A stretch of DNA of 64,000 nt, from NCBI GenBank assembly GCA_037355855.1, contig CM074758.1:4313001-4377000 (forward strand), in the 5' to 3' direction. Every line of letters starts with the position of its first letter. Position 1 is the first letter of the stretch. A program made the translations under genes and the position numbers. The notes under the pieces are model-generated. The model had not been told where the DNA came from and did no database searches. It worked only from the letters and a program-made list of their open reading frames with translations. This DNA comes from Pseudo-nitzschia pungens (taxonomy: Eukaryota; Bacillariophyta; Bacillariophyceae; Bacillariales; Bacillariaceae). Below, in pieces: positions 39,355-48,727 of the stretch.

Positions 39355-40974
39355 CTAACACGTACAGGTACAGACACTCGGAAACTCCTCTGTGACAAAA
39401 CGGCACGAACCAGCCATGTCAAACCACCCTTGACCCACAACCCAATTGATTCGATCACCGCACGAATACCCATCGACAACCGTGTTCCAGACCTGTTCTG
39501 TACATCTGTTACACCCACATCTGGACCTCTCGTGGTAGCTATTAGAGATGACGACGATGGCATCCTTCCCATTATTTTCAAGGCATTTAAAGTCTACGTG
39601 AACGTCGGGTTTGTCGTCACCCGATCTGGGGATTGTGAGCCTTTTCCCGAGCTGTATACTCCAACTATCGGTTTCGCTGTATCCGTACGGACCATTTTCA
39701 TGTTTGAAAACGAGGGACACCGTGTTCGCGTACTCAGTGCCCGCGTTGATTCCAGATGCGCGGTTGAATCCAACGTACCAATCCCAGGTGTTGTGAGAAT
39801 CTCCATAGTAGACAAGACGCAACACAACGAGTTTCCCGCCGGAGGATCCCCACCGCTTATAGTCGTCCACTCCGTTTAAGACGAAGGTCTGGGGACTAGA
39901 CAATTCAATGGGCTTGATGGACAGCTGCTGCTGTTCGTACCATCTCAACTGGTAGTTGTTGGCGGGATTGAAACACTTGCCCGGGCCATCATCTCGGACA
40001 TAACTTCTTCCCATTGTCGTGGACCTGTCACCGTATTCCTCTCCATTCCGCCTGCTGTGACCGAGTCCCAGATTGTGGCCAATCTCGTGCTGTTGGGTAC
40101 CCGGACGCGAGCAAACCCCGTAGTTGTAATAGCTGTCCCACCGGCCTATATACGCAAAAGCAGCAAAATCTCTGCTTGAGGGAGGGAAACAGAACATGAC
40201 CAGGTCGTACTTGTTGCCAAGACCGACGCTTCCGCCATACTTTTGTTCTGCTGCTGACTTTGCCAGTGCTGCGTAATCATATTTGTCGATATTGCTTTCG
40301 ATAGGAGCGTTGACCTTGACGTCCACAACGCCGGCTTCTTCGATGGTCATCTGGCCATGGGAACAGGCGTTGAGTTGCGTCTTCATGTTGAAGGAATCGT
40401 AGAAGATCTCGCTCCTCAATTGTGAAGCACTTTCTCCCTGTTTGTTGTAGCTGTCAATGACACGAACCACCAGGGTTCGAAAGTTGCCCGTGGTCCTTCT
40501 GGCGTTACGAAAGAGGCGGGGATCCTTGCTCGACATGGACTGGACCTGGAAACTCGACACGGACTGGGCCCTGATCGATCCTTCGCTTCTGCCGGAGACC
40601 ACAATGACTCCCGAATCTTGTTTGGGTTGGATGACAATCCCGTCCTTGAACTTGAGGATGGTCTCTCCGGAAACCGCCGATGCCAACAATTCGTCCGGGA
40701 CGCCGTCGATTTCGATCGTGCCGATGGGGATGCCGAACTTCTCTTGTTGCTCCCTCGTGAACTCACAAGTCCACTTTTTGACTTCCTCGGCTTCGTCTTC
40801 GTCTTCCGATTCTAGCGACGCTCTCAGATAGAGGACGCATTCTGTTTCTTCTTCTGTCAAGTAGCGGCGGTGTATCTCGTGCCGATCCTCGTCGTTGGGA
40901 GGTGAAGCGGAAGCCACCACTTGTTGCACGGCGGCGAGGGCGATAAAAAGGAGGAGGGAGGAGGGACAATGCAT
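39355..40974 (-). CDS. Secreted M11 (gametolysin-type) zinc metalloprotease, 539 aa
   Basis: Endopeptidase of the metzincin group; in green algae gametolysin degrades cell-wall glycoproteins, and related diatom enzymes are predicted to be secreted. A signal peptide covers residues 1-22 (MHCPSSLLLFIALAAVQQVV). A pro-region follows to about 160 and the catalytic domain starts near TLVVRVIDSY. The zinc site HEIGHNLGLGH is at 296-306, with His/His/His ligands and the catalytic Glu, and the Met-turn STTMG at 318-322. NYQLRWYEQQ and a beta-rich domain follow. A Cys-rich C-terminus (RCGCNRC ... SVCTCTC) may bind substrate or form disulfides. ATG 40974 is supported by the signal peptide. All active-site residues are present. 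Confidence 0.9.
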   Translation of the reverse strand: MHCPSSLLLFIALAAVQQVVASASPPNDEDRHEIHRRYLTEEETECVLYLRASLESEDEDEAEEVKKWTCEFTREQQEKFGIPIGTIEIDGVPDELLASAVSGETILKFKDGIVIQPKQDSGVIVVSGRSEGSIRAQSVSSFQVQSMSSKDPRLFRNARRTTGNFRTLVVRVIDSYNKQGESASQLRSEIFYDSFNMKTQLNACSHGQMTIEEAGVVDVKVNAPIESNIDKYDYAALAKSAAEQKYGGSVGLGNKYDLVMFCFPPSSRDFAAFAYIGRWDSYYNYGVCSRPGTQQHEIGHNLGLGHSRRNGEEYGDRSTTMGRSYVRDDGPGKCFNPANNYQLRWYEQQQLSIKPIELSSPQTFVLNGVDDYKRWGSSGGKLVVLRLVYYGDSHNTWDWYVGFNRASGINAGTEYANTVSLVFKHENGPYGYSETDSWSIQLGKRLTIPRSGDDKPDVHVDFKCLENNGKDAIVVISNSYHERSRCGCNRCTEQVWNTVVDGYSCGDRINWVVGQGWFDMAGSCRFVTEEFPSVCTCTC

Positions 40975-41833
40975 CTTCGTGGTAAGTATAAAATAATGAC
41001 GAATAATAATACTAACAGTAATGATAATGATCGTCTTTGGTATTTGTGTCGATTTTGATTTTGTGTCGATTTTGATTTGTGAGACGAATTCGAGTTGCGT
41101 TCTTCGGATGAACCGAATTTGCTTCTAATAGTAGTACCCTGCAACATGATTTTACTCGTACCGTACGCCAAGACCAAGCTTACGGATGCTACCATGCAAC
41201 CGGAGTGTGAACATCAAAGATAAGAATAAGAATGAAACCGAACACGACAGTTCCTCGTACTACTACATGGCAACATGACCCTTTCACTCGTAGTACTACT
41301 ACCGAACCTCAAGACCAAGTGTATTGAGTATGCAATGGAATGCAATCTTTGCCTACTCGTACCGTAGTGAGGGTATTATTATTTCTTTCATTACTTTTTT
41401 GTCATGATTGAAGAAGTAAGTCTTACTTGTACGTCCTATCCACAATCAACAAGACATTATTATTGTTATTATTTCGATCAATTGATTAGTACTTTCGGTA
41501 ATAATTCTACGCGCGGTTATAGGAAGAGAATCATGATGATCGCAAAGAGTTTTCTTATGATTAGTACGGTAATCTTACCGCGAAAGTACCGTAACCTTAC
41601 TGTACGGCATGACCAATTTTGAACTAAGGTTACTATTCCTCTTACAAGTACGAGCACCGGTAACCTTACTGTACTGTAATCTTACTTCGTAAAAGCAAGT
41701 GAGATTCGTTACAAGTAAAGTTTCGGAGCAAGTGTGATTCGTTACAAGTGTCATTCGGTACAAGTACGAGCAAGGGTCATTCGGAATAAGTACGAGCAAG
41801 GGTCATTCGGAACAAGTACGAGCACGAGCAAGG
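40975..41833. other. Intergenic, with AGCAAGGGTCATTCGG repeats next to element C
   Basis: No gene is supported. Near 41725-41833 the words GTACGAGCAAGGGTCATTCG and close variants recur. Element C inserted into one of these (AAGG target duplicated). Confidence 0.6.
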
Positions 41834-42077
41834 TGAACTACGCTGATTGTAAAATTGTGTGCTATTGAGTTTTAGAACCAAAAGGACTCAATTGAGAAAC
41901 TTGTAGGTTCGATGAATTTATCTATTCGTGAAAATACTTAAGAAGACCGACTTCGTCTAACGGTCGGAATTGTATCAGAACTTCAAGGAGAAGGAAGATC
42001 AATTCATACGATTGAATAATGACTGATACTTGTGAATGAATCAGTGAGTCATGAATCGAGTGTCTGTGCGTTGTTCA
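41834..42077 (-). repeat. 3' LTR of element C
   Basis: 244 bp, starting TGAACTACGCTGATTG and ending TGTGCGTTGTTCA on the plus strand. It differs from the other LTR at one base that I can see (ATACTTGTG against ATACTCGTG). A short purine run GTGTGGAAGA lies just inside it on the minus strand, a weak polypurine tract. Confidence 0.95.
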
Positions 42078-42098
42078 GTCTTCCACACCAAGAAAATC

Positions 42099-44084
42099 TT
42101 ATGATTTTGCTTTGCAAGGAATAAGATTTCGAATGTTGATGCGTTCGTGTTCGAGACCGCGTTGAATGGTGACAGTATTGTTGGTGTGAACTTGAAGGAT
42201 GGGGTAGGGACCGGTGCGGACCAAATCGAGTTTGTTTCGATCATGTTTGGTGACAAAGACGTGTTGGCCAATGGTGAATTCATGGGAGGAGCGTTTGCGA
42301 TTGGCACGAAGGAGGCGGGTGTCGATTTGGGCTTGGCGGTGTTTAGTAAGAGTGAGAATGTCGGCGTGTAGGGGAATGTTTAGGAGCATGTCGCGGTTGA
42401 ATACGAGTGCGCCGGGGGAGAAGTTGCCGAGGGTGGAGACGGGATTACAGCGAAGAGCGTGCATGGCTGTGGCGAGAGCTTCGTCAACGAGGGAAGCTGC
42501 TTGTTCAGCGGATGAGGGAGGTTTGAGGTTGATGAGGGTACGGATGACTTGTCCGATGGTTTTGTGGGAACATTCGATGATTCCGTTGGCAGTGGGTGTG
42601 TGGGGTGAAATGTTGATCGGTTTGATTCCGGCGTAGTCGAGGGGGAATTGAAAATCATGACCATGAAATTCGGGTCCGTGGTCATGGACGATGCGGATGG
42701 GGCGAGGGTAACGGGAGAGCCAACAGTTTTCGAAGAGTTGCCGAACGTTTTCGGCTGTTTTGGGGCCGGGGATGCGGACAATTTCGATCAGGTTGGTCAC
42801 GGGATCAATGCAGGTGAGTGCGTCGAAGCGAAGATCGATGTTGTTGACTGTGACGGTCCATGGGCCGATGCAGTCGACGTGTACTTCAGACCAAGGGAGG
42901 ATGGGAGCAGTGCGAGGAGCGAGTTGACCAGCGGGTTTGTGAGAGGTGCGAACGAGCGGGCAGATGAGGCAGTTGGAGATGATGTTGCGACAGGTGTGGC
43001 GGAGGTTAGGATGGTAGAAGTGGCGGCGAATGATGGCTTCGAGGCGGTCCATGCCGGTGGAGTGGACGGTGAGTTCGTGGTAGAATTTGACGAGGGGTTC
43101 GAGCATGGAGGTGGGAATCATAATTTTCCAAGAGGATTTGTCAATATGAGAATCATAGCGGCAAATGATGTCAAATTGGTCAAGACGTTGGGAAAAGTAA
43201 CGGCGAGGTTCAAGGGTGGGAAGTTGGAGTATATCCGAGTCGGTCTGCTGATAACTGTGAATGGTTGAAAAGTGGAATGGCAATCTGCCTTGAGAATCAA
43301 AGCGAGGGTGAACGAGGTAATTCTCTTCGAGACTGTCATCGACAGGGGGACATTCAGTCAATGCTTCGCATGATGGTCTCACCATAAGGCTTTCAGCCAT
43401 TTCAGAAAAGTTGAATGCATCGTTATCGTCGTCGAATTCGGCATAGGCAAAATAGGTGGCGAGGTTGGTAGGGGTGCGGCTGAGAGAGTCGGCGACTGTG
43501 TTTTCGGAACCTTTAATGTATCGATAGGTCGGGTTAAATTCTTCAAGGATGAGTTTCCAGCGGAGGACACGTTGGGTGTTATAAGTGGTGAGTTTGTATG
43601 TGAGGTTTTGGTGATCGGTGTAGACGTTGATTTTGGCGCCTAGGAGCATGGAGCGGAATTCTTTAAAGGTTTCGACAATGGATAAGAGTTCTTTTTCGAT
43701 GGTAGTGTAGTTGAGTTGGGCTTTGTTGAGTTTGCGGGTGTAGTAGGCGACGGGGAGACCATTTTGTTTGATGACGGCGCCGAGTTGGAAATCGGAGGCG
43801 TCTGTTTCGATGTGGAATTCGAGGTTGTGGTCGGGGTAGGCTAACATAGTTTCGACGGAGATGAGGGATTTCATGTCTTCGAAGGCTTTTTGACATTGTT
43901 CGTTCCATTGAAAGGTTCGTGGGGTTTTGAGAAGGTTGGTAAGTGGGGCAAGGATGTGCGATCGACGGGGCCACATGTCGCGATAATATGTGACGAGACC
44001 AAGAAAGGCACGGAGTTGTTTGAGGGTTTTTGGGGGTTTCATGGCGAGGATAGCCAAGGTTTGACTCCTTTGGGGGTGAGCCAA
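42099..44084 (-). CDS. pol: RNase H-integrase part of element C pol, 661 codons, separated by a frameshift
   Basis: The frame enters at the RT connection (ILAMKPPKTLKQLRAFLGLV) and continues with RNase H (FHIETDASDFQLGAVIKQNG, YTDHQNLTY). The integrase zinc site is HSTGMDRLEAI...CRNIISNCLIC and the catalytic core is D (HVDCIGPW), D (VHDHGPEF), E (GIIECSH). A C-terminal domain ends NLIPCKAKS shortly before the 3' LTR. The ATG at 44084 is not a natural start: the preceding PR-RT frame ends at 44039 in the overlap. The two frames are offset exactly where a few residues of the RT-RNase H linker are missing, so a small deletion is likely. Confidence 0.85.
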   Translation of the reverse strand: MAHPQRSQTLAILAMKPPKTLKQLRAFLGLVTYYRDMWPRRSHILAPLTNLLKTPRTFQWNEQCQKAFEDMKSLISVETMLAYPDHNLEFHIETDASDFQLGAVIKQNGLPVAYYTRKLNKAQLNYTTIEKELLSIVETFKEFRSMLLGAKINVYTDHQNLTYKLTTYNTQRVLRWKLILEEFNPTYRYIKGSENTVADSLSRTPTNLATYFAYAEFDDDNDAFNFSEMAESLMVRPSCEALTECPPVDDSLEENYLVHPRFDSQGRLPFHFSTIHSYQQTDSDILQLPTLEPRRYFSQRLDQFDIICRYDSHIDKSSWKIMIPTSMLEPLVKFYHELTVHSTGMDRLEAIIRRHFYHPNLRHTCRNIISNCLICPLVRTSHKPAGQLAPRTAPILPWSEVHVDCIGPWTVTVNNIDLRFDALTCIDPVTNLIEIVRIPGPKTAENVRQLFENCWLSRYPRPIRIVHDHGPEFHGHDFQFPLDYAGIKPINISPHTPTANGIIECSHKTIGQVIRTLINLKPPSSAEQAASLVDEALATAMHALRCNPVSTLGNFSPGALVFNRDMLLNIPLHADILTLTKHRQAQIDTRLLRANRKRSSHEFTIGQHVFVTKHDRNKLDLVRTGPYPILQVHTNNTVTIQRGLEHERINIRNLIPCKAKS

Positions 44085-45391
44085 TGTCCGAGGAAATCAG
44101 TTTCTTTGATGGCCCATTTGCATTTGAGGGGGTTGATTACGAATCCTTTTTCTTCGAGACGAGTGAGGGTGGTGTCAATGAGTTCGAGATGGGATTGGAA
44201 GTCGCTGCTGAAGCAGGCGATGTCGTCGATGTAGACTTCGAGGTCGGGGATGTCGCGGAGTACTTTCTCCATGATTTCTTGTGCGACATCTGGAGATTGA
44301 CAGATGCCCATGGGGAGACGGTTGTATTTGTAGAGGCCGAAGGGTGTGGTAATGGTTGTGAGATCTTTGCTTTCGTCATCGAGTACGAAAGTGTAGTATT
44401 GCATGGAGATGTCGAGCTTGGTGAGGTACTTGTATCCGGATCGTCGAGAAAGGATGTCTTGGATTCGAGGGATGGGGTAGACTTTGCGTTTTATGGCTTT
44501 ATTGAGAGCTCGGAAGTCGGAGACCCAACGAATTTTGCCGTCTTTCTTTGGGGTGATGAAAGTGGGGGAAATCCAGTTGGATCGACCTTGTGGGGAGAGG
44601 ACGCCTATTTGAACGAGGCGGTCGAGTTCTTTTTTGAATAGGTCAAGGTTTGTGCGGGGGACGGGGTATGCTCTGGAGCGGTGAGGGGGAATGGTTGGAT
44701 CGACATCGAGGTGTATCTCTTCGTCTGGGTAGTGTTTGAGAACGCCGTCGAAAAGGGTTTGGTGTTTTCGAAGGACGTTGTATAACATGTTGCGTTGTTC
44801 GGGGAGGAGGTGTTTGCAGTCATTGCAGACGGCTCGGACGTCGTGTCGATCGTAAGTGGATTCTTGAATGGTGGCGTACGTGTCGATTTGGGTAGAGTTC
44901 AGAGGGTCGATGTGGTTGGCGTGTAGTTGGAGAGCAAGGTTGATGGAGTCGGTCGCGCTTCGGGGGTATACTCGCATGGGAATGATGAGTTGGTCGCTTT
45001 CGATGAGGTTTTCGTTGAAATTGAGTATGATTTTGAAGTGACGAAGGGCGTCTCGACCGAGGATGATGTCGTATCGACATGGTGCAGTAAAGACACGTGC
45101 TTCGAGTTGTTCCAGGTGTAGTTCGGATGATAGTTCGGGTAGGGTGAAGTGGTGAAGGGTGACTTTCTGGTTGGAGTTGAATTCTCCTGCCATGGTGACT
45201 CCAGAGATGTCGGATGTTTGAGTGGGGGTAGTTTCGGGGGGTAGGGCGTGTTGGCTGAACCAGGTGGTCTTGGATCCAGAATCGCAGAGGATGAGGTATG
45301 GACGGTCGGATGAACTGGTTTGGATGGTACGGGACAGGGCGATGGTGAAGGGGACGGGTTCGGAGGGACTGCGGTTGTGGGGGCGTGATAG
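44039..45391 (-). CDS. pol: Protease-reverse transcriptase part of element C pol, after in-frame UGA
   Basis: The frame begins immediately after the UGA at 45392-45394 and its first ATG is 45193, after the protease active site, so initiation at an ATG would lose the protease. It holds the protease YLILCDSGSKTTW, then IILGRDALRHF and an RT domain with YLTKLDISMQYY and the catalytic YIDD (LEVYIDDIACF). It ends GVKPWLSSP-stop at 44039, out of frame with the following RNase H. The position of the protease before any ATG is good evidence that this part is expressed as a fusion with the upstream frame. Confidence 0.85.
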   Translation of the reverse strand, partial: LSRPHNRSPSEPVPFTIALSRTIQTSSSDRPYLILCDSGSKTTWFSQHALPPETTPTQTSDISGVTMAGEFNSNQKVTLHHFTLPELSSELHLEQLEARVFTAPCRYDIILGRDALRHFKIILNFNENLIESDQLIIPMRVYPRSATDSINLALQLHANHIDPLNSTQIDTYATIQESTYDRHDVRAVCNDCKHLLPEQRNMLYNVLRKHQTLFDGVLKHYPDEEIHLDVDPTIPPHRSRAYPVPRTNLDLFKKELDRLVQIGVLSPQGRSNWISPTFITPKKDGKIRWVSDFRALNKAIKRKVYPIPRIQDILSRRSGYKYLTKLDISMQYYTFVLDDESKDLTTITTPFGLYKYNRLPMGICQSPDVAQEIMEKVLRDIPDLEVYIDDIACFSSDFQSHLELIDTTLTRLEEKGFVINPLKCKWAIKETDFLGHWLTPKGVKPWLSSP

Positions 45392-45394
45392 TCA
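45389..45394 (-). promoter_or_regulatory. Candidate stop-readthrough site UGA CUA
   Basis: The nucleocapsid-like frame ends GAC CAT TGA and the next codon is CTA, in frame with the protease. UGA followed by CUA is a known efficient readthrough context in animal and plant-virus mRNAs. Whether it works in diatoms is inference. Confidence 0.5.
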
Positions 45395-46117
45395 ATGGTC
45401 GACTGAGTCATGTTCTTGATGATAGATGTTTTGGTGGTAGCATTCATCGTCGTAGTCTTGGTAATAGTTGTCTTCGTAGTCTTGTTCTTCTTCTTGGGTG
45501 AGAGCGGTGCCGTTGTTTTCACATTCCTGGTAATAATTATCTTCGTGGTTGTTGTCGAAGTTGTTATCGTCGGGGTGTGAGTCATCGTAGTACATGTCGG
45601 AGTTGATGTCTAGGTGATGGGCGTCGGATCGTGGGTTGTTGTTTCCGAAGCGGCGTTGTTGGAAACGAGTGTTGTATCGGTGGGGTCCATTGGGGGGATT
45701 GGGGGGATTTGGGGTGTTAGTTCTGTGTCCGTTGGTTGGGCGGGGGTTGGGGCGATTCATGGTTTGGGATCCGTTGTGGCGGTGTCCATTGGATCGGCCG
45801 TTGGAGTATCCGGTGTTGGGTGGGCGAGTGTTGGTTTGGGTGTACTGGTTGCGGGGGGGGTTGGGGCGGTATGGGTTGTTGGTGTTGGGGCGATAGGAGT
45901 TGTTGTTGTGGAACAAGGTGCGTGGGGAGGCGGAGTTGTATCGGGGGCGTTGGGTTCGGTTGTTGGGGTTTCCGTTGTTGACTGGCGTCGTGGTGAAGGC
46001 GTTGTTGTTCCATGAAGGCAACGAGACGTTGGAATTCGTAGTTTTTGTCGTCGAGTTGGTTTCCGGTTTCGTTGAACTTGAGTTGCCAGGCGGGGAGCAT
46101 GAGACGATAGAAAGCAT
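45392..46117 (-). CDS. Asn-rich nucleocapsid-like frame of element C, overlapping gag
   Basis: Open for 241 codons in the +1 frame relative to gag. From about 46020 it reads as Asn/Arg/Pro-rich (NNRTQRPRYNSASPRTLFHN, RPNTNNPYRPNPPRNQ) and then acidic with Tyr (DYEDNYYQDYDDECY), ending SVDH before UGA CUA. In the overlap (45717-46117) both frames are low complexity, so coding cannot be settled from composition alone. Because it leads in frame into the protease, it is probably the true continuation of Gag. That would need either a programmed +1 shift or a frameshift mutation between about 46000 and 46117. Confidence 0.5.
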   Translation of the reverse strand: MLSIVSCSPPGNSSSTKPETNSTTKTTNSNVSLPSWNNNAFTTTPVNNGNPNNRTQRPRYNSASPRTLFHNNNSYRPNTNNPYRPNPPRNQYTQTNTRPPNTGYSNGRSNGHRHNGSQTMNRPNPRPTNGHRTNTPNPPNPPNGPHRYNTRFQQRRFGNNNPRSDAHHLDINSDMYYDDSHPDDNNFDNNHEDNYYQECENNGTALTQEEEQDYEDNYYQDYDDECYHQNIYHQEHDSVDH

Positions 46118-46796
46118 TCTTCAGGGAGGTGTCGTCGGGAAAGAGTTTGTTTCCGTTGGAACCGGGAAGGTGAAGGCTGAGGACGTTGATGAGGCGGAGG
46201 CGGCCTGCGGTTGCGAAGCAGTCCATGTTGAATGGTTTCGTGGCGTGGAGCATGTATTCCTGTTGAATCAAGAATGCGTTGGAAGGGAGGAACATGCAGA
46301 GGAAGGTGCGAATGTTGTCGTTGAAGTGTGCGTCGTCAAGATTGGAGTTACCGGTGATGACAGAGTCCCAGGAGTGTTTGAGGTCACCACCGAGAACGTC
46401 GCGGGTTTTCTTGTGGAGGATCTTGTTGTGGAGGTCGAGGTTGGAAGCGCTGGCTGCGTCAATGAAGTCTTCGATGACGCGGATGAGGCGTTCTTTGTCG
46501 GAGGAGTCAGGGCAAAAGGTGGTGTCTTGTTTCTTGAGAATCGTGGTGGATGAGGTGTTCGATGGGGCGGGTGCTGGGGCTGCTGCGGGGGCTGCTGCGG
46601 GGGCTGCTGCGGGGGCTGCTGCAGGGGCTGCTGCGACTGGGGGTGGGGGTGGTGGTGGGGCTGGTGCTCCGGTGGGGGGTGGAGGGAGGGTGAAACGGTG
46701 GACAAGACGAGTGGTGGGGTAATCCTGGTAGGGAATGACGGGTTTGAATGGGATGGGCAGTTGCTTGGTAGCTTGAAGCTGAGCGATGGCGGCCAT
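45717..46796 (-). CDS. gag: Gag-like polyprotein of element C, 359 aa
   Basis: Begins MAAIAQLQATKQLPIPFKPV. An N-terminal region with Pro runs and a (AAP)n stretch (about 45-85) precedes a helical capsid-like region of about 95-265 (RLIRVIEDFIDAASASN ... RLRLINVLSLHLPG ... FQRLVAFMEQQ). After about residue 270 the frame becomes Gln/Pro-rich without a zinc knuckle and ends NQRTQN. The overlapping +1 frame (45392-46117) is the better candidate for the real C-terminus. The gag ATG lies 92 bp inside the 5' LTR edge. Confidence 0.75.
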   Translation of the reverse strand: MAAIAQLQATKQLPIPFKPVIPYQDYPTTRLVHRFTLPPPPTGAPAPPPPPPPVAAAPAAAPAAAPAAAPAAAPAPAPSNTSSTTILKKQDTTFCPDSSDKERLIRVIEDFIDAASASNLDLHNKILHKKTRDVLGGDLKHSWDSVITGNSNLDDAHFNDNIRTFLCMFLPSNAFLIQQEYMLHATKPFNMDCFATAGRLRLINVLSLHLPGSNGNKLFPDDTSLKNAFYRLMLPAWQLKFNETGNQLDDKNYEFQRLVAFMEQQRLHHDASQQRKPQQPNPTPPIQLRLPTHLVPQQQLLSPQHQQPIPPQPPPQPVHPNQHSPTQHRILQRPIQWTPPQRIPNHESPQPPPNQRTQN

Positions 46797-46888
46797 GGTG
46801 GTCAGATGTTACAGTAGTTTTTAGAAGAGTTTGGTACTTTATCGATAAAGGGAAAAATTTTTCAGCGATATTGCAATTGAATTCAATA

Positions 46889-47132
46889 TGAACTACGCTG
46901 ATTGTAAAATTGTGTGCTATTGAGTTTTAGAACCAAAAGGACTCAATTGAGAAACTTGTAGGTTCGATGAATTTATCTATTCGTGAAAATACTTAAGAAG
47001 ACCGACTTCGTCTAACGGTCGGAATTGTATCAGAACTTCAAGGAGAAGGAAGATCAATTCATACGATTGAATAATGACTGATACTCGTGAATGAATCAGT
47101 GAGTCATGAATCGAGTGTCTGTGCGTTGTTCA
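46889..47132 (-). repeat. 5' LTR of element C
   Basis: 244 bp, partner of 41834-42077, with the same tips. It is the promoter-side LTR for the minus-strand element. The bases immediately inside (minus strand TATTGAATTCAATTGCAA) do not start with TGG, so priming may use an internal tRNA segment or another mechanism. Confidence 0.95.
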
Positions 47133-47307
47133 AAGGGTCATTGGGTACCGAAACGAGACGGGACTGACGTAATGATTATGCACCGTACAAGTAGTACCGG
47201 TACCGTAAGATTAAAGGTAAGGTTACCGTACAGGTTCAGAACTGTCCGACACCTTCGTCTGTTTCTATGGATTCTTAGTTAGCCTACGTATGTCGTTTAG
47301 TAGTAAA

Positions 47308-47526
47308 GGTAACCTTGCAAAATGTACGTATGCTCTCTACTGTCGATATAATTGCATGTATTATTTACTTCTAGTAAAGAGTGAGGTATTTATTCACTAT
47401 CTATTCGGGATTCATCCTCAACCTGCAAAATGTACGTATGCTCTCTAATCTTACTGTCGATATAATCGCATGTATTTAGTAAAGAGTGAGGTATTTATTC
47501 ACTATCTATTCGGGATTCATCCTCAC
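47308..47526. repeat. Tandem duplication of about 110 bp
   Basis: TGCAAAATGTACGTATGCTC starts both copies (near 47309 and 47422). Both end TTCGGGATTCATCCTCA. The copies differ by small indels (an added AATCTTAC in the second, an added ATTTACTTCTA in the first). Confidence 0.85.
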
Positions 47527-47772
47527 AAACCTTACGTACCCGGTAGAATCTCAATCAAAAGCACTACAGTAACTCTTCACAACGTAAGATCTTAACTTAC
47601 TCGTAACCTTACTTCTACGAAGTAATCTTAACTTTAACTCCTGAGGAAGAAAGTTTGATTGAATTGAAACGGAGGGAATCCTCGCTAAAAACTAAAAACT
47701 GACTTTCAAAGTTCAGTCGTAACTTACCCTTACTAAATACCGGGTAACTACTTAATCTTAACTCATCGTTTA

Positions 47773-48183
47773 GTTGCGGCGGCAAATAAGGTTACCTAAG
47801 GTTAACTGTGCCACAGTTGATTTTCCCAACTTTTTTTAAGTCCTATTAGTCAAATATTAGTTTTTTACTGATCTGATGAGTCCTATTGGTTAATTCTTTG
47901 ACACCATCGGATCAGACCGACACATTCACACCGTCGAAATGCGCGAGAGGGCAACAATTCCAAAAATCGACGCATCGATAGTAAATTTGATGTCTCAACT
48001 TCAGTGAGTATTTGCAACAACAAGAGCACCTCTGAAGTATATAGAACCATACACCTATGGAAAGAGGAGAGTGAGAGCTTTCTAAAGAGCCATTACTTGT
48101 TGTTGTTGGGTGGATACTTTAGAAGTTAGGATTACCCAAAAATCAATCGACGCATATGCGTCGATTTTTCATGCCGCCGCAAC
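47773..48183. mobile_element. Candidate MITE of 411 bp with GTTGCGGCGGCA ends and TA target duplication
   Basis: GTTGCGGCGGCA at 47773 and its inverse TGCCGCCGCAAC at 48172-48183 are perfect 12-bp terminal inverted repeats, each flanked outward by TA. Outside, ATCGTTTA is also mirrored. Inside the right end is the palindrome AATCGACGCATATGCGTCGATT. There is no coding capacity. TA duplication suggests the Tc1/mariner superfamily. Confidence 0.65.
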
Positions 48184-48727
48184 TAGAAGTAAACGATACC
48201 GGGTAACTTACTTCGTAAGGTTAATTCGTACAAAGTAAGTTACGGAGTGTTACAATATTTTCAAAAATCATGATTACCGGTAAGGTTACGGGGAAGATAC
48301 GCACGGTAAGCTTACGAAGTACCGGTAACCGTACAGTAATTCGTAACCTTACTACTTCGTATATCTCTGTTCGAGTACTACTACACGTAACCTTACTGTA
48401 GGTGTACGTTTACTAAGTTACTTGTACTTGGAATCGTAAGGTAAGCCTTAATTACCGTACGGTAACAGAGATTGCTTTTTTGTGTTTGAGGTGTTCAATG
48501 CAGTTGCACCCTCGTTTCTCGACCCGGACCATGGTGGTCGCCCCAACACAATGCTACGGTACTGCTTCGCATGATATTTCAATGCAACAAACGCACCGTT
48601 TGAACCCATTTTCTTCCTGCCGGACCCGGAGTGAGAGTCAAAGGGCGAGTCGAAGAAGGTGGGGGGGGAAGATCTTCTCAATCGAGAACAACAACAACAA
48701 CGACAACAACGACAACAAAAAGAAGAC

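Larger units (their letters stand above)
41834..47132 (-). mobile_element. Complete Ty3/gypsy element C, 5.3 kb, with LTRs and target duplication
   Basis: Bounded by two 244-bp LTRs (41834-42077 and 46889-47132) with one visible difference. LTR tips are TGAAC and GTTCA. AAGG directly flanks both sides (41830-41833 and 47133-47136) as a 4-bp target-site duplication. The minus strand reads gag, a nucleocapsid-like frame, UGA, protease-RT, frameshift, RNase H-integrase. High LTR identity implies a very recent insertion. Confidence 0.95.
47133..48727. other. Gene-free region with a tandem duplication and a MITE
   Basis: No coding region is supported. Many short words such as GGTAACCTTAC and CTTACTTCGTA recur. 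The two structured parts are listed separately. Confidence 0.5.
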
